From Setoptus koraiensis (Eukaryota > Arthropoda), in assembly GCA_048013815.1 (NCBI GenBank), contig CM106586.1, forward strand, positions 14,074,001 to 14,138,000: DNA of 64,000 bases. Reading direction: 5' to 3'. Below the pieces are notes generated by a model that worked only from the letters and a program-made list of their open reading frames with translations, searched no databases and was not told where the DNA came from. Below are positions 1-12,346 of the stretch, in pieces (the stretch's first letter is position 1; the number at the start of each line of letters is the position of its first letter). The translations under genes were made by a program, and so were the position numbers.

Positions 1-852
1 ACTTTGTTGGCGCTCGCTGATTGGCCGAGTGGCGCCACTTGCGCCGGGCCGTCGCCCGAAATTGGAACTGGTTTGTGTCACCCGGCTTGCGGGCCGGCGG
101 CCGGCCGAGCGAGCCGGCCGAGGGGGCAAGCGGCCAGAGTTAATGGTTGAGAACAGGCTCCACGGCAATAATAATAATAATAATAATCATTGTGTGTGAT
201 GGCGGTCTTAGCAGCGCTAATGCAGTGCGCACTTTGAGCGTCAGTCAAACAAGTCGGATGTTCACGATCGGGCCGGCGTCTAATTAAATGAGTTTCCATC
301 TCGCTCGCCGCCAGTCCCGGTGGCTGCCAGTCTCAGTGGCTGCGAGTGCCAGTGGCTGCGAGTCTCAGCGCGAATCGCACTGCGAATCTCGCTCGATTCG
401 CAGCTCGGCGCGAAGCTCGCCGCCGAGCTCGCCGCCAAGTTCGCTCGCTGGAGCTGCGTTCGGCCGCGCTGGGCCGGCTCCATTAACGAACGGAGCTCGG
501 GAGCAAGTTACAATTGCAAGTGAGCAGCTTCTGGCGCCGCTTGTGCCCGCCGAGCAACTGGAACAAAAGTGTGCGCCAACTCATCATGTGATTATGCGAT
601 CATGATACGCCGATACCGAGACCATGATGCGCAAAATTAATCATTTTCAATTATGTAATCTCGTTTGAGCGAATGAGTTGCGTTATGAATCATCTGCATA
701 CTGGTACAGACAAACGCCAACGGTAACAGAGTATCGTGTGATGCAAGTTTGTTGCGCTGCCGGCCGAGACGCGACACGACGCCCTCAGCTTGAGTCGGAT
801 CGAGCGGCCACTCATCATGTGACACTCTCATTTTGATTGCGCCCCGGCACTG

Positions 853-913
853 CGTCCGTCCGTCGCGTCCGTCCGTCGCGTCCGTCCGTCGCGTCCGTCC
901 GTCGCGTCCGTCG
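853..913. repeat. 13-bp tandem repeat
   Basis: Four full copies of CGTCCGTCCGTCG (853-904) plus a partial fifth. It is a pure minisatellite, itself built on a CGTC tetramer. Confidence 0.9.
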
Positions 914-1350
914 GCGCGGGCCGGTGGTCGGTGTGGCGCCGGCTCGACTGGCGCTCGCAGCGGCCGGCGGTCGGAGCGCAGTCTCGCCAAATAGTTCAAC
1001 ATGTATGTGTGTAATTGTGTAAACAGCGATGCGGTGAAAGGTCGCGATTAATCATCGTTGATTCTTGTCACATCGCACGCCATTTGATGACTCTAACAAC
1101 ATTGATTGCCGCTCCTTCGCCCGCTCCTTTGTCGCCCTCCGCCTGCCCGCTCGCCCGTTCGTATGCCGGCCGGCCGGCCATCGTGTCTCACCGTGACATG
1201 CCATTGCGTCATTGCTGTGCCGCGCCGCTATCGAGCACTGCAAATCAGCTGACCACCGGGCCGACGCCAATTGCGTAACTGTAATTGTGAGTGCCGGTTG
1301 CACGTGAACTACATTTGTGTTGTTACGTTGTACCGTTTCACTGTTGCAAT

Positions 1351-1420
1351 TCTCGGCGCTTCTCGGCGCTTCTCGGCGCTTCTCGGCGCTTCTCGGCGGC
1401 TCTCGGCGGCTCTCGGCGGT
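1351..1420. repeat. 10-bp tandem repeat
   Basis: Seven copies of TCTCGGCGCT, shifting to TCTCGGCGGC/T in the last three. The order of variants suggests stepwise expansion from one end. Confidence 0.9.
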
Positions 1421-2048
1421 TCTGTGCGATTCTCTGGGCGATTCTCGCTGCGAACGCCGGCGCATTCGCAAGCCGAAACGGCGGCACAACGAGCGAATAA
1501 ATCAGCGTGGAATCTTCTCTCGCCGCTGGCCGTCCATCTATCATTCATCATTCTAAACGTTCTTATTTCGTGCCAGCGTAAGTGCGTTCTTTCGGCCTTC
1601 TCTGGGCCTTCGCTCGGCGTTCTCGCGCCGCTCGTCCGCTCGTTGGCCCGACTCTTTGCGTGTAAGCGCCAAATTAACAACGCGCCGCGAACGCACAGTG
1701 ACAAATAGGTGCCCAGTTTGTGTGTGTTTTAGTAGTTAGCGAGCAAACAACTCGTGTGATTGGCAACGCGCAAACACGCTCATGTTGCATTATCCATCAT
1801 TATTGCCACTCGGGTCCGCTAACTAACAGCCGCCGTCCGCCGCTTGTTCGGGCACCGGCTCGCCGCTGCAAACGGAAGTCGCGCGCCGCCCGGCCGGCCG
1901 GGCCAGCCCGACGCCAGAGCGCATACGTGGTTCCGTTTGGGCAATTGCAGCCCCGTTGGCAGCAGCGCCCGCCAGCGATAGCCGCTCGCTGCCGGATACA
2001 GGCCGCTCACAGGCGACAACTAGCGCCTAAACAGACAACGGCCAGACA

Positions 2049-2061
2049 ATGAAGAGCACAG
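2049..2061 (+). other. Possible short 5' coding exon with splice donor
   Basis: ATG AAG AGC ACA G is followed at 2062 by GTGAGC, a good splice donor, and by a long non-coding stretch. This could be the first coding exon (M-K-S-T) of a plus-strand gene, or simply a chance ATG in a 5' untranslated exon. No partner acceptor or downstream exon was identified. The GATA gene about 53 kb downstream has its own start just after an in-frame stop, so a link to it is not supported. Confidence 0.15.
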
Positions 2062-2139
2062 GTGAGCAAGTTTTCAGTTATTACGTAACGACGCCCAAAT
2101 TTTGCGTGCTCATTAAGCTCTTTGTTTTTCATTGTGTGC

Positions 2140-2144
<5 letters not shown>

Positions 2145-2170
<26 letters not shown>
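2145..2170. repeat. (TG)n microsatellite
   Basis: An uninterrupted TG dinucleotide tract next to the putative donor at 2062. Confidence 0.85.
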
Positions 2171-2316
2171 CAACTGGGCTTGCGGCTCGGCCCGAGCGCC
2201 GGCCCGCTGGCCGCGCATAACAGCCGAGTGCAGTCGTATGTAACGACTGCGCCGGCAACGTAAGTGCCAATTTTGACCGCAGAGCCGCACGAGGTCGCCG
2301 CTGGCTCTTGTAATTA

Positions 2317-2700
2317 ATGTGCGCCCCATTGAAAAGGTATTCGATCCCTTGGATCAGCGTTGATTTCGAACCGGAAGAAGTCATTTTTGGTTACTTGTCC
2401 CCCATTTTTCATCTGATGCCCAGGAGTGTTCGAGAGTCTGTCAATGAGAGGGCGGCAAATCGCTGTCGTACCCAGGTACGCGGAATGTGCCGATTTTGCA
2501 GACAGGGCAGAATTTCGGGAGCTTCCCGAAGAGATGGAGCTCGTGTAGCGACATAGAAATGTGAGCAAAAAAGTTGCTTGAAAATCTGCGCGATTTGTAG
2601 GTGATTGTTGGGCAATTTTTGTTGAAAAATTGTTGAAAAATTGTTGAAAAATTAGCTTCCAGAGCTGATATCATTGATGAGCCAGTTAGAGCTGTGAAGT
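2317..2700. other. Lower-GC island of unknown nature
   Basis: About 380 bases whose composition is clearly less GC-rich than both flanks. Plus strand (2317-2556) and minus strand (2441-2674) both stay open for about 80 codons. The minus-strand translation contains a CPVC pair within KLPKFCPVCKIGTF. Its distal end has three copies of a TTGTTGAAAAA-like unit (about 2618-2652). It resembles a remnant of an inserted element or an isolated exon, but I recognise no family. Confidence 0.3.
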
Positions 2701-2960
2701 GTATCCAGAATGAAACAAGTCGAATGCGAATCTAGTTGATATTTCTCAGCCAAATGGCCGTATCTCACAAGCGGACAGCAGGTCGTGAACGCACATTGTT
2801 TCTAATCAGACGAAAGGCCCGAACCCGAGGAGAAAAGAAGACGCGCACGCACACCTTGCGAAGGGCGCCCTCTTGCCTGTCGTGTCGTGTGCTGCGTCGC
2901 TGGCCGCTAATGGTGTCTCTGTGGGTCTCGGTGCGGCCGGGCCGGGCCGCACCGGGCCGG

Positions 2961-3011
2961 GCCATTGCTCTAGCAGCCGCTCTGCTAGACTCTAGCAGCT
3001 AGAGCAATGGC
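2961..3011. repeat. Nested inverted repeat (14-bp arms)
   Basis: GCCATTGCTCTAGC at 2961-2974 is perfectly complementary to 2998-3011. Inside it lies a second palindrome, TGCTAGA-C-TCTAGCA (2983-2997). The transcript would fold into a stem, but the stem is shorter than a typical pre-miRNA. Confidence 0.85.
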
Positions 3012-3183
3012 TGCGCCTCGACCGGGCGACCAATGGCGAGTATGGAGCGAGACTAGCGAGAGAGATCCCGACCGATAGATAAGCACACCGCTGCTATCAC
3101 TAGTACATCACCTGTTCGCTGCTCGGCGCTAATGGTCGCCTGCATTGTGTGCCGGGCGCCGCATTCACCTGCCGCCCGGCTGT

Positions 3184-3273
3184 TGTGCGTTGTTGTTGAG
3201 CGTTGTTGTTGCGCGCTGTTGTTGAGCGTTGTTGTTGCGCGCTGTTGTTGAGCGTTGTTGTTGTGCGTTGTTG
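3184..3273. repeat. GTT-rich minisatellite (~26 bp unit)
   Basis: Alternating GCGTTGTTGTTGA and GCGCTGTTGTTGA blocks form about three longer units. The apparent Asn/Gln-rich frames on either strand are products of this repeat. Confidence 0.8.
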
Positions 3274-3862
3274 GCGGCTTGCGAGCTCGCCGGCCGGCCG
3301 GCCGACAATCGGTCTTGTCGGGCGAGCAGGCCGGCGAGTGAGCGAGCCGGAGATTGGGCGCCCAGCGACAACTTGTTGAGCGCCGCTCGGGCGCTTGTTG
3401 AGCGGGCCGGCATCGGGCGCTCGCATATCGCGTTGTATCGCCGGACAACAATGTGCATTTGCGACGAGCCGGCATGCTGCGCCGCCAAACAACGGCCAAC
3501 AGCGCAACACACACACACACGCACACACACATGAACAAAGCGCAAAATTAATTGCGTTAATTAACGCCGGATGTTGGCTCACGAGGACGAGATATGATCT
3601 ACGGCCGCCAGTCGGCTCACCGATCATTACGCAACTGATCCGATCTACCTGTGCAACGCTTACCTGTGCATGGCTGCGTGCGCTCGTTTGTTTGTTTGCG
3701 AGCTCGCTTGATTTATCTGGTGTCAAGCGCACGGGCACACACACTGGCAAAAGCGAACAAAAGGCGACCCCCGATGCGTCGCCCTCGCCAGTGTAAGGCA
3801 ACCAGATATCAATAACAACGGGATGGGCGCAAGCCGGCACAGGAAATCTGCATATGCGCAAC

Positions 3863-3998
3863 ACAGTATTACCATATTACGCAATATAACAATATTACGC
3901 AATATAACAATATTACAATATTGCGCAATTCTACACAATATTACACACATTATAACAATATTGCGCAATATTGTGATATTACATAATAATATTGCACA
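3863..3998. repeat. AT-rich degenerate repeat with TTACGCAATA words
   Basis: Short blocks such as ATATTACGCAATATAACA recur in an AT-rich island inside otherwise GC-rich DNA. Both orientations of TTGCGYAA occur. Confidence 0.7.
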
Positions 3999-4564
3999 AT
4001 GTTATATAACAGTGTACAGGCAACAGGGTCGTTGCTGGTGCAGCCGGCCGGCTAACTGGCCGCTGACGAGCCGAAAAGAGGAGCAAAGGTAAACATGAAG
4101 GCCAATACGACAACAATGGCGGCACAGGCAGCGCAATTTAAATATATTCAGCATCACACTTTTGGCGCCGCTCACCGAGCGCAAGGTGGAGGCGTCCAAA
4201 GTCAATTAGCGCTGGCTCGTCCAGGCGCTTTGTTTGTGCTCACCTGAGCTCACCTGTGCTCACCTGTGCACACGCCCCGGCTCGCTGCAGCGTAACATGC
4301 GCATAATAGTTTGCGTTGCGTCACAGACGATACACCGACGCTACACCGACGTTACACCGCTGATATACCGATGGTACACCGATGATACACAGAGAAATGC
4401 GCAGCGGACAGCGGAGGCATGACGCGCGGTAACATGAGCTTGGTCGGGCAGCGCCGGGCCGGCGCTCGCATTTCGGGCCGCCCAACTCAGCCGTAACAGC
4501 CGTAACAGCCGGCGCAGAGGGCGCAAGCGGCGCAAGCGGCGCAAACGTCGCAAACGTCGCAAGC

Positions 4565-4584
4565 GGCCGGCCGGCCGGCCGGCC
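4565..4584. repeat. (GGCC)n run
   Basis: Twenty bases made only of alternating GG and CC. It is one of many such GGCCGGCC runs in the window, others lying at 29961-29979, 34605-34624 and 41745-41763. Confidence 0.9.
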
Positions 4585-5448
4585 GACCATTAATAGATGA
4601 GATGCGCTGATTAAGGGCCAATTCTCACGATGTTCATGATGATGAAGCTATGAGTTTTCACTGCTCTTTATTGGCGCTAATAGTGTAAGAGCCTAATGGC
4701 CGCGCTGCAGCGCCAGTGACGCAATGGCAAATGGACCTGTATAATTGTTGTTGTTGTTGCACCCGATGATTTATTTGATTTGTCAAGAGTGAATCCCATT
4801 ATCTCAATCTGCCCTCGCCGGCTCGACAAGCCAGCGAGCCGGCTAGACGGCCACACGAATGACCTTCTGGCCGGCGCACCGGCCGGCCGGCCCGCTCAAC
4901 GGGTCGCTGGCGGGCCGGCCGGCCGCCAAACGGCCGCTCTGCATCATAATCGTGGCCGCAGCGACTGGACTACATTCAAGCAGCAGCATTGTGTCCGACA
5001 ACAAAGTCCGGCTGCAAGTTGCGGCGCTTGCGCAACTTTTATGCTGGCTCATTTGCATGGGCAAATTTGTTTGTGTCGCTCATTTGCATTGGCATTTGTC
5101 TCGTTTGCGCTGCTCACTCGCCAGTATTTGGCCAGCGCCTGGCTAGTGACAGTAGTCGTTACGTAACATGCACATTATGTAGTGTGTGTATTGCAGGGCG
5201 CTCCAATTTAGACCGTAAGCCGTGCTCAACCGGGCTCACGAGGCCACATGGGCGCACCACGACCAGCTCACCTTGTCGCTGGCGCCGCTGTCAAGCTTGC
5301 GCGCTGCGCCAACTGTTGGCACAGGGGCGCGCGCAGTGTGCAAGTTTGCGTAACAGCAACCTACTGTTAAAAATAGCCAAACATGTGGGGCGGCCATTGT
5401 GTTGCTGGCATCGGCCGCTGCCATCGGTCCGCTGACCCGACAATGTCC

Positions 5449-5520
5449 GACGGCCCGACAGTGTCAGACGGCCCGACAGTGTCAGACGGCCCGACAGTGT
5501 CAGACGGCCCGACAGTGTCA
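5449..5520. repeat. 18-bp tandem repeat
   Basis: Four exact copies of GACGGCCCGACAGTGTCA, preceded by a degenerate copy. The period is a multiple of three, so an apparent Asp-Gly-Pro-Thr-Val-Ser repeat peptide appears, but nothing else supports coding. Confidence 0.9.
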
Positions 5521-6297
5521 GACGACGCTCGGATAATGGCAAACACATATGCTGCTGCTGCTGTCATGTTATTATCCGACGTCGGATAATAACACTCTGC
5601 AACTCTGTGTGAAGCTCGCTTTTTTTTAAAACTGTTATCATTATCCATGATTATCCAACGGGACCCCTGCTCGCTTGCTGTGCTTTATGCGCACAGCACG
5701 CTGGAGCGAGAGAGCAAATACAATGGCGCGCGCATTCCACGCAATGCCAAATTGGATAATACATTGGATAATATGCTAATGAGCCAGTGGCATGGGTGCT
5801 ATTGTTAGTGTGGTCGTTACAGTGATTTGTTTGCCACTTACACGACACATTGTTTGTCGTGCTCACAGCTTGTGTGCCGTGACTCTGACTCGTCGACGCT
5901 GTGTGACGACGACGGGCTGCCGCGACTTTCGCCCGCCCGCCCGCTCGACCGACAAACAGACCGACCGATCGACCGACCGACCGACCGACCGACATTCTGC
6001 GCGCCTGGCATTGGCTGCTCATGGGCCGCCCGATGTCGGCCCGCCAGCCGACACCAATGTCCGGTGTTGGCGCCCGAGGCTCACCGACCAAAACAATTAT
6101 GCGACTTGTGTGCAAATTAGGTGGCGGCCGGCAGCAGTCAATTGAAATGGTGCAAATGAACGCACAAACTCGACAGGAAGGCAACGACTTAATGGAGCCA
6201 GCAGCGACATTTACACACAATTTCACACCCTCTGTTGTCTGTGGCGCTTGCTCCGGCGCAACAACCGCCGCACCGCAGATCCCGTGACAGCCGCCAG

Positions 6298-6435
6298 GTA
6301 ACAGCGACGACGCTCGTCGGGTAGCAGCGACGACGCTCGTCGGGTAGCAGCGACGACGCTCGTCGGGTAGCAGCGACGACGCTCGTCGGATAGCAGCGAC
6401 GACGCTCGTCGGATAGCAGCGACGACGCTTGTCGG
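6298..6435. repeat. 23-bp tandem repeat with internal dyad
   Basis: Six copies of a 23-bp unit whose core is CGACGACGCTCGTCG, a 6-bp inverted repeat around a 3-nt centre. The last three copies differ by one or two bases. The 406-codon minus-strand frame across this area is broken up by the repeat's periodicity and has no recognisable domain. Confidence 0.9.
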
Positions 6436-8163
6436 GTAACAGGTGAGACGCGCTAGTTTGTCGCCCGCGAGCCGCCAAAACTGGCCAACTGGCGGCTCGA
6501 GTTGCCGAAACTGCCCACTGGCGCACCGACATGACCGACAGCGCCGAAACAGGACCCGTCGCCATTACTCTCGCATGTCTCACAATCGGGCCAGCAGGCG
6601 CCGCTGGGGTGCCGCTCGGCACTGGGCTCACAATTGTCAGTGTCGAGCTCAGTGCCGAGCCGGCCACTAACGTGAGGGCTCTTGCCTGTGTCGCCGCCGG
6701 GCCCGTCTCTGTTCCGGCGAGCTGTGCCCGCTGTGCGTGCCGGCGCTCTGTTCCCGCTACAAGGGGGCACATTTTGTATTTCAGTAATTGCAATGCGACA
6801 CAGTTGCACGTGCAAATCGGCCATATATACGTGGCAACGCTTAATTTGGTAACGTCTTCACGTCGCGCCATTCATGACTTAACAGAATGGCGCACAACAG
6901 ATCAATGGAGCGCAAGACAAACACACTCACACCAATAATACCAACCAATGTGAGAGTGGATAATTAGAAACGTGACGCAATATGCTTATGCATCAACGCA
7001 CAACGCACAACATGTAACATGTTATGTAATATGTAACATAATGTTGCTAACAGTAATAACGATAATGCCCGCGATGATATAATAATAACGACGATAGCGG
7101 GGCCCGATTTGGCTGGCCTTGAATTGAACAATGAAACCCTGTTGTGTTTTTCCGTGTGTGCCGGTGGTTTATTTGCCACTTACCTGTGTGATATATCGGT
7201 TGGCGGGTGTTGCGGGCGATTGCGGGCCATGGAAGAAGTAATAAGAGCATAATAAAAATGGTTAGATATTGCGTTTTAAGCGGGGCCTTTATTTAAGCCT
7301 TTGTAGCGGCCAATATCTGGCAGGCGATATCTGGCAGGCGATATCTGGCGGCCAATATCTGGCGGCCAATATGTTGGCGTAAACGTTGGGCCCGTGCCAA
7401 CGTGTGTTTGCGCCAATATCCTTCGTAGCATAGGGGGCGTTTGTTGTTGTTGCTGGCCGAAATCAGTTCCGACAACAACAGCAACAACGAACATGCACCT
7501 ATATCTGTATTTATATCTGTACATATACAATATATTTATATATTTGAGCTTAGCCGGGGCTTAGCCGCCGCTCGCCAGATTATGTAACAATGTACAGGTG
7601 TGTGCAGTGTACATTGTTATGCAATGGTGGCCAGGTAGGCAACAAAATTTTGCAGTTAATGTGTGCGAGCTGCAGCCGATTTAGTGGTCGACTCGACACG
7701 GTTGCTCGGTGTGTCGATGCGCCCGGCAACGAGGGCCAAAGGGGAGCAAAGGTGCATTGTCTTAATTGGTTTTTGCTGCTCGGGTTTTAGATTTACGATA
7801 TTGACTAGTAACTAGATCATAGAGAGATTAAAATAGCAGCATAGCTCTGCTATTAGAGACAGAGAGAGAGAGAGTACAAAGTGTAGAGAATAGAGATTCG
7901 GCCAGAATTGTAGACCAAGTCACGAGTTGTGCCTGTCATAGATTCACCTGTTGACTCATCATTAATTATATCATCATCGTTTGATCGTGTGATCATTAGG
8001 CAGTTACCGGCAGTTTAGTGGCGCTGCTGCTTGTTCTCGCTCACACAAGTGTGCGCAACGTATGTCTCTAAAAATAAATCTTGTTATTACATAATATACA
8101 TACATAATATATTGCTGGTGGTGCCAGCAGTCACCTGTTCAGGTAATATCGTTAGTCGATGGA

Positions 8164-8237
8164 GCGAGAGTCGATAGGGCGAGAGTCGATAGGGCGAGAG
8201 TCGATAGGGCGAGAGTCGATAGAGCGAGAGTCGAATG
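8164..8237. repeat. 15-bp tandem repeat
   Basis: Five copies of GCGAGAGTCGATAGG, the last diverged. It lies within an AG-rich stretch. Confidence 0.85.
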
Positions 8238-8406
8238 GCATGAGATTGGCAGAGATTGGCAGAAATCATTGGAATAATTGGACAGTGAGCGAGCCATTGA
8301 GCGAGAGCGGAGGGCATGATCTTACTGTTCATTGTGGTGCCGGCAACAACCGGCAAGTGTTGTTGTCGTTGTCGTTGTTGTTGTTGCTGATGCTGCGGCC
8401 AACTGC

Positions 8407-8512
8407 ACAGCAACAACAGCCGCGGCAGCAACAACAGCCGCAGCAACAACAACAACAGCAACAACAACAACAGCAACAACAACAACAGCAACAACAGCCG
8501 CAGCAGCAAGAT
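8407..8512. repeat. CAA/CAG microsatellite
   Basis: A long CAACAACAGCAA tract that reads as polyglutamine in one frame. No flanking protein-like sequence is present, so I treat it as simple sequence. Similar tracts lie at about 8789-8840, 17038-17141, 17821-18025, 40704-40870 and 43921-43998. Confidence 0.8.
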
Positions 8513-8845
8513 GAGATAAGATAAGACGCGGCGGATAGAAACAAAACAACAAGCGAGAAACAAAAATAAAAATTAAATGTCTTTGTTGTTGTTGTCGTCG
8601 TTAGGGCTATTCTCTCAATCGGTCATTACACACTGCACATTATCTATTTTATTATACGTTATCTTATCTACTGCTGCTGCCACAGTCACTAGTCGTCCTC
8701 TAATGATTTGTCGTCGTGATTGCGCAATCTCCATTGTCAAATGATTAACGCATATCGATAAGTCCGTCTCACTCTGCGGAGCTTGTCTCTGTTGTTGTTG
8801 TTGTTGCCGCCGCCGCCGCTGTTGTTGTTGTTGTTGTTGATAACA

Positions 8846-8874
8846 AACAGCTGATACTAATAGTATCAGCTGTT
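8846..8874. repeat. 29-bp perfect palindrome (14-bp arms, 1-nt centre)
   Basis: AACAGCTGATACTA (8846-8859), a central A at 8860, then the exact complement (8861-8874). Confidence 0.95.
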
Positions 8875-10635
8875 CTTGCTACACTAACATGTAAAATGTA
8901 GTAGTGTGATTGACCGTGTTATGGCGCAGTGTGGCCGCCAAGACCACATTGGGCTACTCTCACACAATTGCATCATTAAATAAGCGAGTTTTAAGTCGAG
9001 CAGCAGCTTACTACGTTATGTAACATGGGTTGCATAACATGACGCTTGTGTCCAAGATGGCAATTACGCACACTGTGATACAGTGACTGTATCGATCGGT
9101 GCCGCCTGTGTCGAGTCACTGCTATGACGGCTACGCGCGGGCCATCGTTGTTGTTGGTGCGGCCCGCCATCGTCCGGGCCGGCCGCCATGTCGGGCAGCG
9201 TCGAGCGGCCGATTGCGCCGGATGGGGCGCCTGACATTTGCTGCTGCGCTCGACACACTTGGCCACAATTCACATATTTTCGCCATCCCGGGTCTGGGTG
9301 CCGACGTGAGCCGATGTGAGCCGATTTGGGCCGACCGGCCATAATTAATAAACCATCGTGGGCAGACAGTGCCCAATGGACGGCACCAGTTTCAGTTTGA
9401 TTTCGCCGGCTCGCTCCGCCGCTCGGATCGGACGTTGGCCCGCTCAGATCAGTTGCGGCCCTCGGGCCGCTCGGTGGCCGGGCCCGGGCCGAGACACTAG
9501 CGCGTTGGCAAGCCAGCGAGCGAGATCATTTAATCTTCATCATCAATTACAGCAGACGTGCTCGTCGGTGGCTGCCAAGATTTTATCGCCGGCCCGGCAT
9601 TCGCAATACAAATTTTATATGCCATGTATACAAATGTTTTGTCTATGTACATATACAAAGGAACAACCGGTCACACAAACGCAAACAAACAAACAAACGA
9701 ACAAACAAACAAACGAGCGACGCGATCTTGGCCGCCGCCGCCGCCGCGGAACAATGGCCGGGCGGCCCACACGATTCCGCATGATTCCGCCGGCGTCCGG
9801 CGTCCGGAGCCGCACGGAGCCGCCCGAAGCCGGTGTCCCGGCAAGCGAGTCGGCCAAACCGAATTGGCACGCCAAAGTCCACTCCGACGACCGTGGCCGG
9901 CCGGCCGATCGAGGGCCGTCGAGCGAGCGCATGACTGGCGCTTGTTAATAGGTGATGATGGCCAATGATGCAAATGAAACAGCCGGCCAACGGCAGCTCG
10001 GCAAACAGCATTGTAAAACAATCAACAAGTTGTTTTAGCCGGCTCGCAACGCCAACTGCCAATGTCCGAAGCTATTAGCGTCACGGCGCGGTCGTTGCGC
10101 GCGATCACCTTGATTTTGCGGCTTTGCGACCAACGTTGGCCAAATTGAGCCGTCGCTGGCAAGCCGCTCACGGCCGGACACAAGTTTCAATTGAAAGCGC
10201 CGAGCTGTCGGTGTGACTCGCCGGCGATCCAATAATCTAATAATGGCCGAATAACAACTGCAAACATGACCGCCGTCGGTCGCCCGACCCACCGCACTCG
10301 GTGCCACCCGGCCGGCACCGCGCTACGAGACCGCGCTACGAGACCGCGAGGCGAGACCGCGCGAAGCGCGACCGATCGCATATCCGGCCCGCATGCCGCG
10401 CGCATCCGCGTCGCGCTGGCTGGCGTCCCGTCTCGGCGACAGGCTCTCGGTGGCGGGCTCTCGGCGGCCGCGTGGCCCGCGGTGGGCTCGGCTCGGCGGA
10501 CAATTATAATTTAGCCAGCGGCCAACAATATGCAAAATTAGACTGATAGATAAATTTGCGGATATGGCCACATTTTGTCGCGCGCGCGCCATTTGCAGCG
10601 TGCGCAGCCGGCACACGCACGGCGCAGCGCACATC

Positions 10636-10690
10636 GTGTGCCGTATTGACAATACGGTATTGACAATACGGTTTTGACAATACGGTATTG
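10636..10690. repeat. 14-bp tandem array of self-complementary units
   Basis: CGTATTG-A-CAATACG is repeated about three times. Each unit is itself an odd palindrome, and neighbouring units can also pair with each other. Confidence 0.85.
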
Positions 10691-11933
10691 TGTCGTAGCG
10701 GGCCCCCGACAACGGCGCCGCGCCACGACGGGCGCACCGGGATGGCCGTGACCGGGGCCGGCTCACCGACGGGCCGGCGGTCGGGCCGGTTGGCCGGCGC
10801 GCTCGCTCGTGAGTGCGCTCATGCCCGCGAGATGGATGCAGAGATAAGCGAGCAAGACGAAGCCGTTGAGTGCGCTGCTCCACTTACTGGCCCGATGTTG
10901 TTGCCGTTTGCCTATTGGCTGCAATTCTCGCGAATTGCGATCCATTTAGGGCTTGCGAGTATCGCCGAAGCGTCGCCGTCGGACACACACAAAAAACATG
11001 TCGAAATGGCCAATTGGAGAACGGAATTTGCAAGACACACACACACGACGGGACGGTTGCGGCTCGGAGCGGACCCGCGGACAACAAAGAACCGGCGTGT
11101 GCGTCACACAGCAACGACAGCGGCAACCATGACTCAGCGACGGGCCGCGCTGACCACCGGTCGACCGGCGAGCGGCGCTGGCGCGGCCCGGCGCCGGCCG
11201 ACTGGCCGCGACCGACACAACAAGAGCGAAGCCCATGATTTAATGATGACCAGAAACATCGTTTGTATGACAAGTTGCAGCGGATAATTTATTGCATGGG
11301 CGTGTCTAGCCAAGAGCCAAGTTTCAGTTTGTGCGCAAGTGGCTGCTCGGGCGCCGCTCGCTGCCTGTTTGGCATTGTTCGTCGCCGCTGTCGGTTGTTG
11401 CTCGGCCGTTCGGTCGCCGGTCGCTCGGTCGCTGCGTCGGTCGGCCGTTCGGTTGCCCGGTCGCTGCGTCGCTCGACCGACCCGACGGCCGAGCCTCAAC
11501 AAGCGCGCCAACGACAGCGCCAACAACCATGAGACGACGACACCGTGAGCATGTTGTTGTTGCCGTTGTTGTTGCCGTTGTTGTTGTCGTCGTTGGTGTT
11601 GTTGCTGGCGTTGTTGCTGCTGTTGTTGTGTTGCCGGCGCAAGTTCATTAGCAGCGGCTTCTCACAGTTCGCGCCTGTTTTGCGATTCGCCGGCCGGCCG
11701 GCCGGCATTCCGACAACTCATGTCATGTTGCGAGCCGGGCCTCTCGTGAGCCGGCCGCGACGGGCCGCGTTCGCTCGTGAACGACAGAGACTCTCCATCA
11801 GAGACTCTATTAGAGAGGTCGGGCATGCCGCCGCGGCCGGCCCCGTACCCGTCGGGCAAGTGCAGGGTGCTGCACCAGTCAGGCCCGGCGAGCCGGTGCC
11901 GGTCGACGGCCACCAGCGTGCATTGTTGTGCGG

Positions 11934-11956
11934 TACCCATATCAATGATATGGGTA
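11934..11956. repeat. 23-bp perfect palindrome (11-bp arms, 1-nt centre)
   Basis: TACCCATATCA at 11934-11944 and its complement at 11946-11956, around a single A. Confidence 0.95.
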
Positions 11957-12118
11957 TCAGGTTATCGCCGGCATTCATGTTGTGCCGGTACTGGCCGGCA
12001 CAACATGAGGCGAGCACGGCACGTTTCAGGCGGGCAAACTTGTGCGCCGGCCAGTGGACAAACAATAACAATCTCGCCGGCGATAATAATAATAATGATG
12101 CCGAGCACGCTCTCTCAC

Positions 12119-12190
12119 CTGGCGGCGTTACGTAACCTGGCGGCGTTGCGTAACCTGGCGGCGTTGCGTAACCTGGCGGCGTTACGTAAG
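12119..12190. repeat. 18-bp tandem repeat carrying TTRCGTAA sites
   Basis: Four copies of CTGGCGGCGTTRCGTAAC, with TTACGTAA in the outer two and TTGCGTAA in the inner two. These words match the general binding preference of PAR/C/EBP-type bZIP proteins; function here is not shown. Confidence 0.85.
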
Positions 12191-12315
12191 CTGCCAGCGA
12201 CCGGTCGAGTTGCACAAGACAAAAGAGCGGCCGGCAATCAGACGGATGAGATCGCGAATCGGATGGGACCAAATTGTGTGGCGTTGCGTCATTATTGAGA
12301 GAGCACTGTTGCCAC

Positions 12316-12346
12316 TTCATCATGCCACGACATGCGGCATGATGAA
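12316..12346. repeat. Hairpin, 11-bp perfect stem
   Basis: TTCATCATGCC at 12316-12326 pairs with 12336-12346 across a 9-nt loop. Confidence 0.9.

Noticed and set aside
2961-3011. microRNA precursor
   Set aside because: The stem of 14 bp plus a separate inner palindrome does not give the continuous duplex of about 22 bp expected of a pre-miRNA.
3100-3864. 254-codon minus-strand open frame
   Set aside because: Much of it is an Asn/Gln/Thr repeat from the GTT minisatellite, and other frames over the same bases are equally open.
5651-6871. 406-codon minus-strand open frame
   Set aside because: It runs through the 23-bp tandem repeat and a GACC-rich tract, has no domain, and overlaps open frames on the other strand; it reflects composition rather than coding.
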